DNA from: Dickeya aquatica
GTDB taxonomy: Bacteria > Pseudomonadota > Gammaproteobacteria > Enterobacterales > Enterobacteriaceae
DNA length: 64,000 nt
Assembly (NCBI RefSeq): GCF_900095885.1
Contig: NZ_LT615367.1
Coordinates: 2,914,001-2,978,000 of the forward strand
Direction of reading: 5' to 3'
The translations under genes and the position numbers were made by a program. Shown in pieces: positions 40,905 through 50,029 of the stretch; position 1 is the stretch's first letter; every line of letters begins with the position of its first letter. The notes below the pieces were generated by a model. It did not search any database. It was not told the DNA's origin and worked only from the letters and a program-made list of their open reading frames with translations.

Positions 40905-40932
40905 ATCGTTGTGTAGTAAATAATATAACGAT
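40905..40932 (-). promoter_or_regulatory. ModE operator of modABC
   Basis: Read on the - strand it is ATCGTTATAT, 8 bases, ACACAACGAT, an inverted repeat with 8 of 10 positions symmetrical. It resembles the ATCGYTATATA-type ModE box. It ends 18 bases before the modA start, where molybdate-loaded ModE would repress. Confidence 0.75.
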
Positions 40933-40971
40933 AAATACCCAATATCGATGGCATTGTCATTGTTCTGGCGC

Positions 40972-41000
40972 AAAAAAAATCCGGCCACAGGCCGGATTCG
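40972..41000 (-). terminator. Intrinsic terminator of acrZ
   Basis: An AATCCGGCC / GGCCGGATT stem with a short loop is followed on the - strand by a run of eight T, shortly after the acrZ stop. Confidence 0.85.
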
Positions 41001-41023
41001 TCATCACAGAAATCAGACGGGGA

Positions 41024-41173
41024 TTACTTACGCGCCGGTGCAGACTGGCGATGGCCGATAGCAGAAAACAGGTTGAACACCTCTCCCAGACCGTAGATAG
41101 CCCCTAAAATCAGCGCCATCATCACCGGCACCATGCATACCGCAAACAGCAGGCTTTTCAGCAATTCCAACAT
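41024..41173 (-). CDS. acrZ: AcrZ small membrane subunit of the AcrAB-TolC pump
   Basis: This 49-residue single-helix protein is equal in length to E. coli AcrZ: it begins [12 protein letters not shown], has [21 protein letters not shown], and ends in a polar tail. AcrZ binds AcrB and alters its substrate preference. It lies between modA and modE, as in E. coli. Thirteen upstream in-frame codons are not part of the family protein. Confidence 0.93.
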   Translation of the reverse strand: MLELLKSLLFAVCMVPVMMALILGAIYGLGEVFNLFSAIGHRQSAPARK

Positions 41174-41369
41174 AGCTACCTCGTATTTCATGCCGACTGG
41201 CGCACTCTCCACCGGCAGTCATTAAATTCAGAAAGCGCAAACCACCTTCATCACAGCTCACCAGTTTACCTGAATCGCCAAAACCGACGCGGCGATTTGT
41301 GCGGTTTGCCTGTTGGGCGCAAAACGATAACAATAGCCAAAAGCCTCAACTCAAACAGGGATATTCCCC

Positions 41370-42161
41370 ATGCATGCAGAGATTCTCCTTACCCTGAAAC
41401 TTCAGCAACGACTGTTTGCCGACCCAAGGCGCATCACGCTGCTCAAGCAGGTCAAACAGACCGGTTCCATCAGCCAGGGCGCACGCCTGGCCAGCATCAG
41501 CTACAAAAGCGCCTGGGATGCCATTAACGAAATGAATCAACTGGCTGAACACACCGTGGTCGAACGCACCACCGGCGGCAAAGGCGGTGGCGGCGCAAGA
41601 GTGACACGATACGGCGAGCGTTTAATACAACTGTATGATTTACTTGGTCAGATTCAGCAAAAAGCCTTTGATGTACTGCACGATGACGGCATACCGCTGG
41701 ACAGCCTGCTTGGCGCAATTGCACGCTTTTCGCTGCAAACCAGCGCGCGCAATCAGTTTTTTGGCACCATCCTCGACTGTGACCAGCAACCGGTGCAGCA
41801 GCATCTGTCCATTTTACTGGCTGACGGCCAAACGCGCATTCAGGCAGCATTAACCCAGCAGAGCGTTGCGCGACTGACGTTAGCAAGCGGCAAAGAGGTA
41901 CTGGCACTGATTAAAGCGCCCTGGATTATCGTCACGCCGCAAACCGCCCCGCGGCCCGCTCACGATAATGTGCTGGCAGGCCACATCAGCCACCTGCAAC
42001 CAGGCGAGACTCACAGTGAAGTGTTGGTGACGCTGGACGGTGGCGAAGTGGTCTGCGCCACACTCGCCAACGAAGAGGTAGCCCAGCGAGGCCTTCAGCC
42101 TGAAACGGCGGTCTACGCCAGTTTTAATGCCGACAAGGTGATTATCGCTACCCTGTGTTAA
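41370..42161 (+). CDS. modE: Molybdate-responsive transcription factor ModE
   Basis: The 263-residue protein has an N-terminal winged helix (LLKQVKQTGSISQGARLASISYKSAWDAI) and two C-terminal MOP/TOBE molybdate-binding domains starting near ARNQFFGTIL and ARPAHDNVLAGHIS. It represses modABC. In E. coli modF follows directly; here two extra genes intervene. Confidence 0.96.
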   Translation: MHAEILLTLKLQQRLFADPRRITLLKQVKQTGSISQGARLASISYKSAWDAINEMNQLAEHTVVERTTGGKGGGGARVTRYGERLIQLYDLLGQIQQKAFDVLHDDGIPLDSLLGAIARFSLQTSARNQFFGTILDCDQQPVQQHLSILLADGQTRIQAALTQQSVARLTLASGKEVLALIKAPWIIVTPQTAPRPAHDNVLAGHISHLQPGETHSEVLVTLDGGEVVCATLANEEVAQRGLQPETAVYASFNADKVIIATLC

Positions 42162-42213
42162 GGCCAGACAAGTTCAATAATGAGGCTTACCATCATAAAA
42201 AATTAAGAATATC

Positions 42214-42240
42214 TAAAGTTTTTGTTCACTCTGCCGTTTA
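42214..42240 (+). promoter_or_regulatory. FliA (sigma-28) flagellar class 3 promoter
   Basis: TAAAGTTT (42214-42221), exactly 11 bases, then GCCGTTTA (42233-42240). The enteric FliA consensus is TAAAGTTT-N11-GCCGATAA, so the -35 is perfect, the spacing is exact and the -10 matches six of eight. It lies about 88 bases ahead of the next gene start, on the correct strand. Confidence 0.72.
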
Positions 42241-42327
42241 TTATAGCCACGAAACAGGCTTCTCCGGCCTGTATTGATTAACCGATAATTCATATCTAAA
42301 TCAGTACATTACCAAGGATTGGAGAGA

Positions 42328-42798
42328 ATGAAGAAGGCATTACTCTTAATACCTGTACTCATAACAACAGTGATAGTAACGCCGCCCTCACCAGCGGCGA
42401 CAGGCAGCATCACAAAATCATCTTCCGCACAGATAAAATTTATTTATTCAGATGGGACGACGTCGATGGGATTAAGTGCCATGTACGCGACTTCCACAGA
42501 TTTCCCCTCTGGCACGCTAAATACGCCCAAAAAATTGGCTCGGGTGAGTTACGAAATAGCGGCCTACCCGGGAGCGTATACCGACAAAGTACAACTGTGC
42601 TATTTCCAATCCTATCAAACCTCTCCAACACGTTGCATCTCCGTGCCAAGTGGAACATCCGGCACAACGACACAGTTCAACGACTTGCGGTTTGATCTGG
42701 GTACGCAAATGCAAATTCGTCATGACATAACCGGACGTCCTGGCAATAACCTTCAACCTTCACGTCGAGAAAGTGTTCGTTGGGACTATAGCTATTAG
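42328..42798 (+). CDS. Small exported protein, weakly FlhE-like
   Basis: The 156-residue protein has a signal peptide (MKKALLLIPVLITTVIVTPPSPAA). The mature part is rich in Ser and Thr, has two cysteines spaced as LC...RC (in QLCYFQ and TRCISV) that could form a disulphide, and ends SVRWDYSY. The LC...RC...SGT pattern and the Tyr ending faintly recall the periplasmic flagellar protein FlhE; this is by eye only. It follows the FliA promoter and has a GGAGAG ribosome site. An in-frame TTG three codons upstream is less likely. Confidence 0.7.
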   Translation: MKKALLLIPVLITTVIVTPPSPAATGSITKSSSAQIKFIYSDGTTSMGLSAMYATSTDFPSGTLNTPKKLARVSYEIAAYPGAYTDKVQLCYFQSYQTSPTRCISVPSGTSGTTTQFNDLRFDLGTQMQIRHDITGRPGNNLQPSRRESVRWDYSY

Positions 42799-42841
42799 CG
42801 ATATTCCCTCACACTTTTAATGACACCGCCAATCACAAAAT

Positions 42842-42865
42842 TTGGGCTAATAATTGGGCTAATAA
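42842..42865. repeat. Perfect 12-bp tandem duplication before the second islet gene
   Basis: TTGGGCTAATAA is repeated twice without a gap, ending just before the AAAAGG ribosome site of the next gene. It is likely a slippage duplication that sets leader spacing. Confidence 0.85.
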
Positions 42866-42876
42866 AAGGTCACAAC

Positions 42877-43734
42877 ATGGAAATTCGCGCTGATACCACG
42901 ACCTATTTTCCGGTTAAAAACACCGCTGACAGCACGCAGAAAGCCGACCAAAATGCGCGGTCACAAACGGGCTCTCACCAAACACCGTCGTCAACCGTCC
43001 CACAGACAACGTTCAGTGGTAAAGGGCTGATGATGTCTCGACTGTTCGGTGATGCACACGCAACCCCCACCATCCAGACCGAATTGACGCAGACGACCAT
43101 GAAAATGTCATCGGTGAACTTTCTCACCCATGAAGACAGAGACAGGCTTTCAGCCCTGTATGCCCATGCACAACAATCTGGCGTGGACTTGCAGTATGTT
43201 GATGATTTAGCGCGCGACCTCGGTGACTACCGCATGTTTGGCCGCGTGAGCGTCAGTGTCAATAACGGCAAAATGTACGATATGAACGGCCACGCCCAGA
43301 CCTTTGCGTTCACGGATGCCGATGCCGCGACCGCCACCCAGATCCTAACCAGTGAAAGCCTCAACACCACGCCATTAGACACCGGGTTTTTGCGCTACCA
43401 ACTTGACCCCGGCTTTTCGTTCAACCACCGGACAAACTTTGCTTTTTTGGCGGAGGTGGTCAACACCTTCGGTCAAGGGGCGGCCCAGGCCGATGAACCG
43501 ATGAGCACCGCATTTTCTGTTTACCAGGCACCGGGAAATCATAATTTTGTTGTGAATACCGCCAGTGACAGCACTCTCGCTGTTGAAATGCCCGATCTCC
43601 ACTCGGTTGATGGCCTCATCTCACTGACCCCAGCCGCAGAGCAAGACGGGTTTCAGCTTGTGGCAGGCAAACTGATACAGCGGGCCATAATGACGCCCAT
43701 TGAGCAATTGCTCGCCGAGAAAAGCGGGCATTAA
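42877..43734 (+). CDS. Unrecognised signal-less protein, candidate type III export substrate
   Basis: I do not recognise this 285-residue protein. Residues 1-70 are low-complexity and rich in Ser, Thr, Gln and Asn (ARSQTGSHQTPSSTVPQTTF), with no hydrophobic signal, as in substrates of flagellar or Hrp-type type III systems. The remainder is folded-looking: FLTHEDRDRLSALYAHAQQ, VDDLARDLGDYRMFGRV, FLAEVVNTFGQG. There is no enzyme motif I can name. I chose the ATG with an AAAAGG site over an in-frame ATG 57 bases upstream. With the preceding gene it forms a two-gene insertion, probably under FliA control. Confidence 0.65.
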   Translation: MEIRADTTTYFPVKNTADSTQKADQNARSQTGSHQTPSSTVPQTTFSGKGLMMSRLFGDAHATPTIQTELTQTTMKMSSVNFLTHEDRDRLSALYAHAQQSGVDLQYVDDLARDLGDYRMFGRVSVSVNNGKMYDMNGHAQTFAFTDADAATATQILTSESLNTTPLDTGFLRYQLDPGFSFNHRTNFAFLAEVVNTFGQGAAQADEPMSTAFSVYQAPGNHNFVVNTASDSTLAVEMPDLHSVDGLISLTPAAEQDGFQLVAGKLIQRAIMTPIEQLLAEKSGH

Positions 43735-43851
43735 CCCCCGCCACCGCGGCCGCTGGCTAAAGGGCCGAGGAAGAGCGGCAACGAAACCTTGACAAGCCCG
43801 GCACTTGCCTTTACCCGTAAAGGTTATTTGCGTGCTATCAAGGAAATGGAC

Positions 43852-45321
43852 ATGTCAGTGTTACACATTCAGCAGGCGCAGTTCCGGTTAAGCGATACCC
43901 GGATGATGCATCTGGAGGATTTCAGGCTAGATTCGTCGCAGTGCTGGGCATTTGTCGGCGCGAACGGCAGCGGCAAATCGGCGCTGGCGCGGGCGTTGTC
44001 CGGTGAGCTGTTACAATTGGCCGGTCAGCGTCAGTGCGACTTTCAGCGCCTCGCCCGGCTCTCTTTCGAGCAATTGCAGCACCTGGTGGCGCAGGAGTGG
44101 CAGCGCAACAATACCGATATGCTCAGTGCCGATGAAGACGACACCGGGCGCACCACTGCCGAGGTGATTCAGGAGAACATTCGGGATGCCGGGCGTTGCC
44201 AGCAACTGGCGGCACAATTTGGTATGACGCCCCTGCTGCACCGCCGCTTCAAATATCTTTCCACCGGTGAGACTCGCAAGGCGCTGCTTTGTCAGACGTT
44301 GATGGCACAACCCGATTTATTAATTCTCGATGAGCCGTTTGACGGGCTGGATGTCGGCTCACGCAGGCAACTGGCTGAGCTGCTGGCAGCGCTTGCCCGC
44401 CAGGGGCAGACGATGGTACTCATACTCAACCGCTTTGAGGATATACCGGCATTTGTCAGTCAGGTCGGGGTGCTGGCAGATTGTGCGCTGGTCAGCCAGG
44501 GCGCTCGTGAAACGCTGCTGGCCGATTCGCTGCTCGCCCAACTGGCACACAGTGAGTCCCTTGCCCACACGGCACTGCCGGAGCCGGAACACCCGGCGCA
44601 GCGCCCGCAGTTTGCGGCCGAAACACCGCTGGTGCGCCTTGTTAACGGGGTGGTGAGCTACAATGATAAACCGATCCTTCACCAGTTGAACTGGGAAGTG
44701 TTACCCGGCCAGCACTGGCAAATCACCGGGCCAAACGGCGCGGGTAAATCGACGCTCTTGAGCCTGATTACCGGCGACCATCCACAAGGTTACAGCAATG
44801 ACCTGAGCTTATTTGGCCGCCGACGTGGCAGCGGTGAAACCCTCTGGGACATCAAGCGCCATATTGGTTATGTCAGCAGCAGCCTGCATCTGGAATACCG
44901 GGTGAGTACCAGCTTACGCCACGTCATCACCTCCGGTTTTTTTGACTCTATCGGCATTTATCAGGCTATCTCCGACAGGCAGCGCTTTCTGGTCGCCCAA
45001 TGGCTTTCGCTGCTTGGCCTGCCTGACCGCGTGGCTGATGCGCCCTTCCAGTCTCTCTCCTGGGGGCAGCAACGGCTGGCACTCATTGTGCGGGCACTGG
45101 TCAAACATCCCACCCTGCTCATTCTGGATGAACCGCTGCAAGGGCTGGATGCCATTAACCGTCAGTTGATTCGCCGCTGGCTGGATATTTTGATGGCGCA
45201 AGGGCACACGCAACTGCTGTTCGTTTCTCACCATGCCGAAGATGCGCCGGATTGCATTACCCACCGCCTGAGCTTTATTCCCGACGGTGACGGCTATCGT
45301 TATCAGGTACAGCGCTGCTGA
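43852..45321 (+). CDS. modF: ModF, duplicated-ATPase ABC protein
   Basis: ModF has two fused ABC ATPase domains and no membrane part; it is associated with the molybdenum locus but its exact role is unclear. The first domain has Walker A GANGSGKSALA and signature LSTGETRKALL, the second GPNGAGKSTLL and LSWGQQRLALIV, each with LLILDEP. The 489-residue length is that of E. coli ModF (490). The ATG with an AAGGAAA site was chosen. It lies 117 bases after the islet gene rather than beside modE. Confidence 0.94.
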   Translation: MSVLHIQQAQFRLSDTRMMHLEDFRLDSSQCWAFVGANGSGKSALARALSGELLQLAGQRQCDFQRLARLSFEQLQHLVAQEWQRNNTDMLSADEDDTGRTTAEVIQENIRDAGRCQQLAAQFGMTPLLHRRFKYLSTGETRKALLCQTLMAQPDLLILDEPFDGLDVGSRRQLAELLAALARQGQTMVLILNRFEDIPAFVSQVGVLADCALVSQGARETLLADSLLAQLAHSESLAHTALPEPEHPAQRPQFAAETPLVRLVNGVVSYNDKPILHQLNWEVLPGQHWQITGPNGAGKSTLLSLITGDHPQGYSNDLSLFGRRRGSGETLWDIKRHIGYVSSSLHLEYRVSTSLRHVITSGFFDSIGIYQAISDRQRFLVAQWLSLLGLPDRVADAPFQSLSWGQQRLALIVRALVKHPTLLILDEPLQGLDAINRQLIRRWLDILMAQGHTQLLFVSHHAEDAPDCITHRLSFIPDGDGYRYQVQRC

Positions 45322-45399
45322 TATCGCCAGGGCTTTTATGCTGCGTGGCTCCTGCACTTCCCAGTGTAGCCACGCACGATAATCATCGCCACCGGGCAA

Positions 45400-45415
45400 G
45401 TGATAACGTTACCAC
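45400..45415. promoter_or_regulatory. GalR/GalS-type operator upstream of galE
   Basis: GTGATAACGTTACCAC fits the gal operator pattern GTGKAANCGNTTNCAC at most positions and is centred in the galE leader. Its centre is 200 bp from a second operator within galE. Confidence 0.6.
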
Positions 45416-45580
45416 AAAACCCGTAAATGCTTTATCCTGCCTGACAGTCTCAGACGGAAAGATCGTCTCGATTGATCCACCGGTGATAACACCTCAATAT
45501 CGCTAATTAGGGCGTTGATCACCTTTTTCCGCCATTGGTCATGCTATTTTTTCCATCAGTTTTCTGCGACAGAGGTCATT

Positions 45581-46597
45581 ATGAAAGTATTGGTTACAGG
45601 TGGTAGCGGTTACATAGGCAGTCATACCTGCGTACAACTGATCGCCGCGGGTCATCAGCCGGTTATTCTCGATAACCTGTGCAACAGCAAAGCGAGCGTG
45701 GCGGATGCCATTCACCGCGTCAGCGGGCAGGCCGCCGTGTTCTATCAAGGTGATATCCGCGACCGCGCCCTGTTGCAGCGCATTTTTTCCGAACAGGATA
45801 TCGGTGCCGTTATCCATTTCGCCGGCCTCAAGGCGGTGGGGGAATCCGTCCGTGAGCCGGTTCGTTATTATGACAATAACGTCTACGGTACGCTGACGCT
45901 GGTCGAAGCGATGAAGCACGCCGGTGTTAAGACACTGATTTTTAGCTCATCAGCCACGGTCTATGGCGACCAGCCTCAGATCCCTTATCAGGAAAGTTTC
46001 CCGACCGGCACACCTGCCAGCCCTTACGGCCACAGCAAATTGATGGTCGAACAAATTCTGCAAGACCTGCACCGCGCCGAGCCTGACTGGAGTGTGGTGC
46101 TGTTACGTTACTTTAATCCGGTAGGTGCCCATCCCTCGGGCGAGATGGGGGAAGACCCACAGGGCGTACCGAATAACCTGATGCCTTACATTGCGCAGGT
46201 CGCCGTAGGCCGCCGCGACTCGCTGGCGATTTTCGGTAATGACTACCCCACCCCCGACGGTACCGGCGTGCGTGATTACATCCATGTGGTTGACCTGGCC
46301 GATGGGCACGTCGCCGCCATGAACACGCTGCACGGCAAGGCTGGGGTACACACCTACAATCTCGGTGCCGGTGTTGGGTACAGCGTACTACAGGTCGTCG
46401 AAGCGTTTAGCCGCGCCTGTGGCAAACCGCTCGCCTATCACTTCGCGCCACGGCGCGATGGCGATCTGCCCGCTTACTGGGCCGATGCAGAAAAAGCCGC
46501 CCGCGAGCTGAAATGGCGCACGAGCCGGACTCTGGATGAAATGGCCGCTGACACCTGGCGTTGGCAGTCTCGTCATCCGAATGGTTTTCCAGACTGA
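45581..46597 (+). CDS. galE: UDP-glucose 4-epimerase
   Basis: GalE interconverts UDP-galactose and UDP-glucose in the Leloir pathway. The 338-residue protein equals the E. coli length, with the NAD motif GGSGYIG (7-13), SSSATVYG and the catalytic YGHSK. The start is the ATG after AGAGGT; 22 upstream in-frame codons are leader. A sequence resembling the E. coli gal P1 region (TCACCTTTTTCCGCC...CATGCTATTTT, 45519-45552) precedes it. Confidence 0.97.
   Translation: MKVLVTGGSGYIGSHTCVQLIAAGHQPVILDNLCNSKASVADAIHRVSGQAAVFYQGDIRDRALLQRIFSEQDIGAVIHFAGLKAVGESVREPVRYYDNNVYGTLTLVEAMKHAGVKTLIFSSSATVYGDQPQIPYQESFPTGTPASPYGHSKLMVEQILQDLHRAEPDWSVVLLRYFNPVGAHPSGEMGEDPQGVPNNLMPYIAQVAVGRRDSLAIFGNDYPTPDGTGVRDYIHVVDLADGHVAAMNTLHGKAGVHTYNLGAGVGYSVLQVVEAFSRACGKPLAYHFAPRRDGDLPAYWADAEKAARELKWRTSRTLDEMAADTWRWQSRHPNGFPD
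45600..45615. promoter_or_regulatory. Internal gal operator within galE
   Basis: GTGGTAGCGGTTACAT, starting 20 bases into galE, is as far as I recall identical to the internal operator O-I of the E. coli gal operon. It overlaps the codons for GGSGYI, so part of its conservation is due to the protein. Confidence 0.65.
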
Positions 46598-46665
46598 TTG
46601 GTGTGCTCATCGCTTGATGAGCTATCCCGTTGACCCGTTTTCGATGACATCGTTAAGGCATTCTC

Positions 46666-47718
46666 ATGGCGTATTTTGACCCCGTTGAACATCCGCATCG
46701 TCGTTATAACCCGCTGACTGACCAGTGGGTACTGGTATCGCCACACCGGGCCAAACGCCCGTGGCAAGGGCAGCAGGAAAGCATCTCTTCCGAGGTGCTG
46801 CCGTCACATGACCCAGGCTGTTTTTTGTGCCCTGGCAACCTGAGAGTCACCGGGGATACCAACCCGGATTACTCCGGCACCTTTGTGTTTACCAATGACT
46901 TTGCTGCCCTGATGGCCGACACCCCGGCTGCGCCGGAAAATACTGACCCGCTGATGCGCTGCCAAAGCGCGCGTGGCACCAGCCGGGTAATCTGCTTCTC
47001 GCCTGACCACAGCAAAACCCTGCCGGAACTGCCGTTAGTCGCGCTGGAGCAGGTTGTGGCCACCTGGCAGCAGCAGAGCGCAGAGCTGGGGAAAATCTAC
47101 CCGTGGGTACAGGTGTTTGAGAACAAGGGCGCGGCAATGGGATGCTCTAACCCGCACCCGCATGGGCAGATTTGGGCCAATGATTTCCTGCCCAACGAAG
47201 CCGAGCGCGAAGACCGCCTACAGCGTGACTATTTTGCGCAGCACGGCTCACCGATGCTACTCGATTATCTGCAACGTGAATTGCGCGACGGTGCCCGCCA
47301 TGTGGTGGAAACCGCGCACTGGCTGGCCGTCGTACCCTATTGGGCAGCGTGGCCGTTTGAAACCCTGTTGTTACCCAAAGCCCATACGCTGCGCCTGCCG
47401 GATCTCACGGCCGAACAGCGCCAGGATCTGGCGCTGGCGCTGAAAAAGCTCACCAGCCGCTATGACAACCTGTTCCAGACCTCATTCCCTTACTCAATGG
47501 GCTGGCACGGCGCGCCGTTTACGCAAGGCGACCAGCAACACTGGCAATTGCACGCCCACTTTTACCCGCCGCTGTTGCGCTCTGCCAGCGTGCGTAAATT
47601 CATGGTGGGCTACGAAATGCTGGCAGAAACCCAGCGTGATTTAACCGCCGAGCAAGCCGCCGAGCGGCTGCGGGCAGTCAGCGACATTCATTATCGTGAT
47701 TCAGGAGTTCAGGCATGA
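46666..47718 (+). CDS. galT: Galactose-1-phosphate uridylyltransferase
   Basis: GalT exchanges UMP between UDP-glucose and galactose 1-phosphate. The 350-residue protein shows the active-site [10 protein letters not shown] (catalytic His in HPH), the zinc-site CFLCPGN near residue 52, and [21 protein letters not shown] at the start. Its 3' end overlaps galK by four bases (ATGA). Confidence 0.97.
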   Translation: MAYFDPVEHPHRRYNPLTDQWVLVSPHRAKRPWQGQQESISSEVLPSHDPGCFLCPGNLRVTGDTNPDYSGTFVFTNDFAALMADTPAAPENTDPLMRCQSARGTSRVICFSPDHSKTLPELPLVALEQVVATWQQQSAELGKIYPWVQVFENKGAAMGCSNPHPHGQIWANDFLPNEAEREDRLQRDYFAQHGSPMLLDYLQRELRDGARHVVETAHWLAVVPYWAAWPFETLLLPKAHTLRLPDLTAEQRQDLALALKKLTSRYDNLFQTSFPYSMGWHGAPFTQGDQQHWQLHAHFYPPLLRSASVRKFMVGYEMLAETQRDLTAEQAAERLRAVSDIHYRDSGVQA

Positions 47719-48866
47719 CCTTATCAGCACGTACCCAGGCAGTGTTTCAGCAGCAGTTCGGCTATCCGGCCGCCCTCACCGTGCAGGCACCGGGACGGGT
47801 TAACCTGATAGGGGAACACACCGACTATAACGACGGCTTTGTGCTGCCCTGCGCGATTAATTATTCCACCACGATTAGCGCCGCGCCGCGGAGTGACCGC
47901 CAGATTCGGGTGATTGCCGTTGATTATGATAACCAGCAAGACCTCTTCTCACTGGATGCCCCGATTGAACATCATGCGCAGTGGCAGTGGGCCAACTACG
48001 TGCGCGGTGTGATAAAACACCTGAAAACCCGTGATGACAGCTTCGGCGGCGCGGATTTGGTCATCAGTGGCGATGTGCCGCAAGGCGCGGGCCTGAGCTC
48101 ATCGGCATCGCTGGAAGTGGCCGTGGGCAAGGCGATTCAGACACTGTATCAATTGCCGCTGGACAATGTGGCGCTGGCGCTCAACGGGCAGGAAGCAGAA
48201 AACCAGTTCGTTGGCTGTAACTGCGGCATTATGGATCAAATGATTTCCGCCCAGGGCCAGCGTGGTCACGCGCTGTTGATAGACTGCCGCACCCTGGTTA
48301 CGCGCCCGGTATCCATGCCGAAAGACGTCGCCGTCGTTATCATTAACTCGAATGTGAAACGTGGCCTGGTGGACAGCGAATACAATACCCGTCGCCAGCA
48401 GTGTGAAGCGGCAGCGCGCCATTTTCAGGTCAAGGCGCTGCGTGATGTCAGCGAAGCAGATTTCGCCGCCAAATCCGCCGGGCTGGATGAGGTTGTCGCC
48501 CGTCGTGCCCGCCACATTATTACCGAAAACGCCCGCACGCTGGCGGCAGCCGATGCACTGACGCATGGCAACCTTCGCCTGATGGGCGAGCTGATGGCCG
48601 CGTCCCATGCCTCAATGCGCGATGATTTCGAAATCACCGTGCCGCCGGTCGATACCCTGGTCGAGATAGTCAAATCGGTGATTGGTGACGAAGGTGGCGT
48701 GCGCATGACCGGCGGCGGCTTTGGCGGCTGCATTGTGGCATTAGTGCCGCAACACTATGCCAGAGCAGTGCAACAAGCGGTGTTACAAGAGTATCCGGCC
48801 AGAACCGGCTTACAACCGACCTGTTACGTCTGTCAGGCCTCGCCGGGAGCCGGTTATGTCGAATGA
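47715..48866 (+). CDS. galK: Galactokinase
   Basis: This GHMP kinase phosphorylates galactose. The 383-residue protein has the galactose signature [19 protein letters not shown], the ATP motif [18 protein letters not shown] and the C-terminal [11 protein letters not shown]. It overlaps galT and galM by a few bases, so the four genes galETKM form one operon. Confidence 0.98.
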   Translation: MTLSARTQAVFQQQFGYPAALTVQAPGRVNLIGEHTDYNDGFVLPCAINYSTTISAAPRSDRQIRVIAVDYDNQQDLFSLDAPIEHHAQWQWANYVRGVIKHLKTRDDSFGGADLVISGDVPQGAGLSSSASLEVAVGKAIQTLYQLPLDNVALALNGQEAENQFVGCNCGIMDQMISAQGQRGHALLIDCRTLVTRPVSMPKDVAVVIINSNVKRGLVDSEYNTRRQQCEAAARHFQVKALRDVSEADFAAKSAGLDEVVARRARHIITENARTLAAADALTHGNLRLMGELMAASHASMRDDFEITVPPVDTLVEIVKSVIGDEGGVRMTGGGFGGCIVALVPQHYARAVQQAVLQEYPARTGLQPTCYVCQASPGAGYVE

Positions 48867-49917
48867 TGCGCTCGCGCCAGACGGCCAGCCGTTTCAACTC
48901 ACCTTGCTGCAAAACCGCCACGGTATGCACGTCACGCTGATGGATTGGGGAGCCACCTGGCTCTCCTGCCAGTTGCCGTTAAGCGAAGGGGAGACACGCG
49001 AGGTGCTGCTCGGCTGCAAGCCTGAGCAATACCCGCATCAATCCGCCTATCTGGGGGCCTCCGTCGGGCGTTACGCTAACCGCATCGCTGATGCGACGTT
49101 ACATCAGGGGGATACCGCTATTGCGCTGCATGCCAATCAAGGCGTACACCAGTTGCATGGCGGGCCGGAAGGGTTCCACGCCCGGCGCTGGCAGGTTATC
49201 GGGCAACAGACCCATCAGGTGATTTATCAGTTGACGTCACCCGATGGCGATCAGGGATTCCCCGGTATGCTGACAGCTCAGGTGCGTTATCAGCTTACCG
49301 ACCAGAACGCGCTGGAGATTGAGTATCAGGCGGTGGTGGATAAACCCAGCCCGGTTTGCCTGACCAACCACGCCTATTTCAATCTTGACGGCTCGGCCAG
49401 CGATGTGCGCCAGCACCGGCTGCAACTGATGGCGGATTATTATCTGCCGGTAGGCAGTGATGGCATCCCGCTGGACGGCTTGCGCGATGTCACCGCCAGC
49501 AGTTTTGATTTTCGCCAGCCTAAAACGCTGCAACAGAACTTTCTGGCTGATGCCGATCAACGCGCGGTTGGTGGTTATGATCACGCGTTTTTGTTGCACC
49601 GCACCGGTGGATCTGACGCAAGCCCGGCCGCCTGCCTGTGGTCAGCCGACAACAGGGTACAGATGCAGGTTTATACCAGCGCGCCTGCGCTGCAACTCTA
49701 CACCGGTAACTTTCTTGCAGGCACGCCGTCACGCGAAGGCGGATGCTATGCAAACCATGCGGGTGTGGCGCTGGAGAGCGAGTTTTTGCCAGACAGCCCC
49801 AACCACCCGAACTGGCCACAGCCGGATTGCTGGCTAAGACCCGGCAAACGCTACAGCGCCCTCACCCGTTATGTATTCAGCGCCCATCCGGCAGGTCATG
49901 ACCGCCAGGCCGATTAA
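48856..49917 (+). CDS. galM: Aldose 1-epimerase (galactose mutarotase)
   Basis: GalM interconverts alpha and beta anomers of galactose. The 353-residue protein has the catalytic His regions ([22 protein letters not shown]) and the acid/base Glu region ([19 protein letters not shown]). The start ATG overlaps the galK stop by 11 bases; the preceding in-frame codons belong to galK sequence. In E. coli gpmA follows; here a copper operon intervenes. Confidence 0.95.
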   Translation: MSNDALAPDGQPFQLTLLQNRHGMHVTLMDWGATWLSCQLPLSEGETREVLLGCKPEQYPHQSAYLGASVGRYANRIADATLHQGDTAIALHANQGVHQLHGGPEGFHARRWQVIGQQTHQVIYQLTSPDGDQGFPGMLTAQVRYQLTDQNALEIEYQAVVDKPSPVCLTNHAYFNLDGSASDVRQHRLQLMADYYLPVGSDGIPLDGLRDVTASSFDFRQPKTLQQNFLADADQRAVGGYDHAFLLHRTGGSDASPAACLWSADNRVQMQVYTSAPALQLYTGNFLAGTPSREGGCYANHAGVALESEFLPDSPNHPNWPQPDCWLRPGKRYSALTRYVFSAHPAGHDRQAD

Positions 49918-49925
49918 TCCTCCCT

Positions 49926-49947
49926 GAGCCAGCACCGCTGGCTCTTT
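49926..49947 (+). terminator. Terminator of the gal operon
   Basis: A perfect GAGCCAGC / GCTGGCTC hairpin with a three-base loop is followed by TTT, eight bases after the galM stop. Confidence 0.75.
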
Positions 49948-50029
49948 ACAAAACTGTGCAAATTCCTGCTTGTCCGGCGTGAAGTACGCCTCGTACACTG
50001 ACACTACCGTTTATAGGGATATTGCCTTC

